Positions 38,322 through 40,213 of a stretch of 40,213 nt of DNA are shown here, piece after piece. Below the pieces are notes generated by a model. It was given only the letters and a program-made list of their open reading frames with translations, ran no database searches and had not been told where the DNA came from. Within the stretch, counting starts at the first letter, position 1. Every line of letters starts with the position of its first letter. A program made the position numbers and the translations under genes. Source of the stretch: CAZLNO01 sp964561005 (GTDB taxonomy: Bacteria > Pseudomonadota > Alphaproteobacteria > Kiloniellales > Rhodovibrionaceae); assembly GCA_964561005.1 (NCBI GenBank), contig CAZLNO010000020.1, positions 1 through 40,213 on the forward strand, given 5' to 3'.

Positions 38322-39281
38322 TCACGACGACTGGTGCAGCGCCGCGACCTCGTCGTCGCGGAAGGCGTAGACGCGGTTGCAGAACTGGCAGGTCACCTGG
38401 ACCGTGCCGTCGTCGGCCTTCATGTCGCGCACCTCCTCCAGCGGCATGGAGGCCAGGACATGGCTCACCTTCTCGCGCGAGCAGCGGCAGCGGTCGGCCA
38501 GGCCGCGCATCTTGAACACCCGCACGCCATCCTCCTGGAACAGGCGGTAGAGCAGTTCGTGCGGGGTCAGCGCCGGGTCGCAGAGCTCGGCGTTGGTGCA
38601 GCTCGACATCAGGATCACCGCGCGCCGCCAGGCGTCCTCGTCGTCGACGCCCGCAAGGTCGGCCGCACCGGCCTCCTCCGGCAGGCGCTGCAGCAGCAGG
38701 CCGCCAGCGCGCCAGCGCGCCACGCCGTCCGCCTCGGTCACGCGCCGGGCGCTGAGCCGGATGCCGGAGGCCACCTGCTCCGACTGCTGGAAGTAGTGCT
38801 GCAGGCACTCGGCCAGGCTTTGGCCCTGCAACTCGACGATGCCCTGATAGCGGTCCTGGCTGTTCGCCAGATCGACGATGAAGGCCAGCCGGCCGCTGCC
38901 CAGGAGGCGCAGCACCTCGGCGTTCTCGGCGTCCGGGTCCAGCGACGTCGCGGCCAGGCGGTCGCGGTCGTAGTCGGCATAGCCCCGCACCGCGCCGTCC
39001 GAGGTGAAGTCCACCACCAGCATGCGCACCGGGCCGTCGCCGCTGGTCTGCACGGTGAAGATGCCGTCGAACTTCATCATCGACGACAGCACGCCCGCCA
39101 GCGCCAGCATCTCCGCCAGCAGGCGGGCCACCGGCTCGGGATAGTCGTGCCGGCCCAGGATGTTCTCGATCACCGGGCCGAGCCGCACCAGCCGCCCGCG
39201 CACGCCGGAGCTTTCCAGCACGAAGGGCTGGATGACGTCGTCGGGGCCGCGTGCCGTCGCCTGTCCACCGTCGGCCGTCAT
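38322..39281 (-). CDS. hslO: Hsp33 redox-regulated molecular chaperone
   Basis: 319-residue Hsp33, a holdase chaperone switched on by oxidation in the cytoplasm. The redox switch is C265 and C267 (RCRCSREK) plus C298 and C301 (TCQFCNRVY), which bind zinc when reduced and form disulfides when oxidised. The substrate-binding N-domain contains LLAEMLALAGVLSSMMKFDGIFTVQTSGDGPVRMLVVDFTSDG and GSGRLAFIVDL. The ATG overlaps the argF stop by 4 nt (ATGA), so translation is probably coupled. The length is slightly above E. coli HslO because of an N-terminal extension (MTADGGQATARGPDDV). Confidence 0.95.
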   Translation of the reverse strand: MTADGGQATARGPDDVIQPFVLESSGVRGRLVRLGPVIENILGRHDYPEPVARLLAEMLALAGVLSSMMKFDGIFTVQTSGDGPVRMLVVDFTSDGAVRGYADYDRDRLAATSLDPDAENAEVLRLLGSGRLAFIVDLANSQDRYQGIVELQGQSLAECLQHYFQQSEQVASGIRLSARRVTEADGVARWRAGGLLLQRLPEEAGAADLAGVDDEDAWRRAVILMSSCTNAELCDPALTPHELLYRLFQEDGVRVFKMRGLADRCRCSREKVSHVLASMPLEEVRDMKADDGTVQVTCQFCNRVYAFRDDEVAALHQSS

Positions 39282-40210
39282 GTCATGCACCAGATGAGGA
39301 TGCCCTTTTGCGCGTGCAAGCGGTTCTCCGCCTCGTCCCAGACCACCGACTGCGGGCCGTCGATGACCTCGTCGGTCACCTCGTTGCCGCGATGGGCCGG
39401 CAGGCAGTGCATGAAAATGGCGTTCGCCCTGGCCAGCGCCATCACCTTCGCGTCCACCTGATAGGGCCGCAGCAGGCGCTTGCGGCGCTCGCTGTCGCCC
39501 ACGTCGTCGCCCATGGACACCCAGGTGTCGGTGACCACCGCATCGGCGTCGCGCACCGCCTCGGCCACGTCGGTGGTGACCGTGACCTTCGCCCCTTCGC
39601 CGCGCGCCCAGTCCACCACGTCCGCCGGCGGCGTCAGGCTCTCCGGGCAGGCCAGGCGCAGCTCGAAGCCGAAGCGCGCGGCGGCGTGCAGCCAGGACGC
39701 CGCCATGTTGTTGCCGTCGCCGGACCACGCCACCGTCTTGCCCGCGATGGGGCCCAGATGCTCCTCGAAGGTCATGACATCGGCCATGAGCTGGCAGGGA
39801 TGCGTGCGGTCGGTGAGACCGTTGATGACCGGTACGCTCGCATAGTCGGCCAACTCCAGCAGCTTCTCCTCCTTGGTGGTGCGCAGCATGATGGCGTCGA
39901 CGTAGCGCGACAGCACCCGCGCGGTGTCCGCCACGGTCTCGCCCCGGCCAAGCTGCGTGCCGCTGGGCTCCAGCACGATCGGCCGCCCGCCGAGCTGGCG
40001 GATGCCGACCTCGAAGGAGACGCGGGTGCGCGTCGAGGGCTTCTCGAACACCAGGGCGACATGCCGGCCGCCCAGCGGCTCGCGCTCGCCGCCCACCGCC
40101 TTGCCGCGCTTGATCGCCTTTGCGGTGTCCAGAATCCAGCGCAGCGTCGCCTTGTCCAGCCGGTCCAGATCCAGGAAGTGCTTGGGCTGTTTTTTCGCCT
40201 TCATGGTCAT
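39278..40210 (-). CDS. argF: Ornithine carbamoyltransferase
   Basis: 310-residue enzyme forming citrulline from ornithine and carbamoyl phosphate in arginine synthesis. The carbamoyl-phosphate motif is EKPSTRTRVSFE (56-67). HPCQ is present in LTDRTHPCQLMADV, the ornithine loop DTWVSMG is intact, and the catalytic Cys is in FMHCLPAHRG. The C-terminus ends shortly after LHAQKGILIWCMT, so the gene is complete at that end. The start may be ATG 40210 (MTMKAKK) or the ATG two codons later; the upstream control region is outside the window. Its stop overlaps the hslO start. Confidence 0.95.
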   Translation of the reverse strand: MTMKAKKQPKHFLDLDRLDKATLRWILDTAKAIKRGKAVGGEREPLGGRHVALVFEKPSTRTRVSFEVGIRQLGGRPIVLEPSGTQLGRGETVADTARVLSRYVDAIMLRTTKEEKLLELADYASVPVINGLTDRTHPCQLMADVMTFEEHLGPIAGKTVAWSGDGNNMAASWLHAAARFGFELRLACPESLTPPADVVDWARGEGAKVTVTTDVAEAVRDADAVVTDTWVSMGDDVGDSERRKRLLRPYQVDAKVMALARANAIFMHCLPAHRGNEVTDEVIDGPQSVVWDEAENRLHAQKGILIWCMT

Positions 40211-40213
40211 GCC

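Overview
The window looks like a chromosomal segment of a GC-rich alphaproteobacterium. The ferrochelatase, DUF3035 lipoprotein, MntR and TAXI-TRAP proteins have alphaproteobacterial character, and the order argF-hslO-lipoprotein suggests the Rhodospirillales/Kiloniellales area. That placement is inference; there is no rRNA here to test it. The DgcN-DgcA pair, the TAXI transporter and two unrelated sulfotransferase families would suit a marine or saline habitat. I see no rRNA, tRNA, CRISPR array, transposase or phage gene. Two runs of exactly 100 N (11962-12061 and 26285-26384) are assembly gaps, and both fall inside tandem repeats within coding sequence.

Layout. 0.1-2.8 kb: a tiny membrane ORF, ferrochelatase (hemH) and a threonine-synthase-like PLP enzyme. 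2.9-4.4 kb: an AT-richer toxin-antitoxin locus with an MqsR-like toxin and an antitoxin joining an MqsA-type zinc ribbon/HTH to a Panacea/SocA domain. 4.4-8.4 kb: a palindromic-repeat intergenic region, the D-glutamate catabolic pair dgcN-dgcA, and a divergent PolX-type DNA polymerase. 8.5-13.5 kb: an accessory island with an FkbM methyltransferase, an AT-rich membrane-anchored arylsulfotransferase-family protein, two small membrane proteins around the first gap, and a P-loop sulfotransferase. This is the least ordinary part of the window and may act on a surface glycan or other exported acceptor.

13.6-25.9 kb is mostly housekeeping: Fpg/MutM glycosylase, an MBL-fold hydrolase, a PmtA-like methyltransferase, ileS-lspA-DUF3035 lipoprotein, MntR, a polytopic membrane protein with cytochrome b561 and YceI, an aminoglycoside-phosphotransferase-like/kinase fusion, an ECF sigma factor and a degenerate LuxR-type response regulator. 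26.2-32.5 kb: the tamA-tamB operon for outer-membrane protein/lipid transport. The second gap lies just after the TamA signal peptide.

32.8-37.5 kb: a TAXI-TRAP transporter (binding protein plus fused permease) and a divergent LysR regulator/flavodoxin-fold oxidoreductase pair. 37.7-40.2 kb (minus strand): argF, hslO (overlapping by 4 nt) and a lipoprotein gene. Intergenic regions carry at least two families of short palindromic repeats. No gene-free stretch exceeds about 300 bases.
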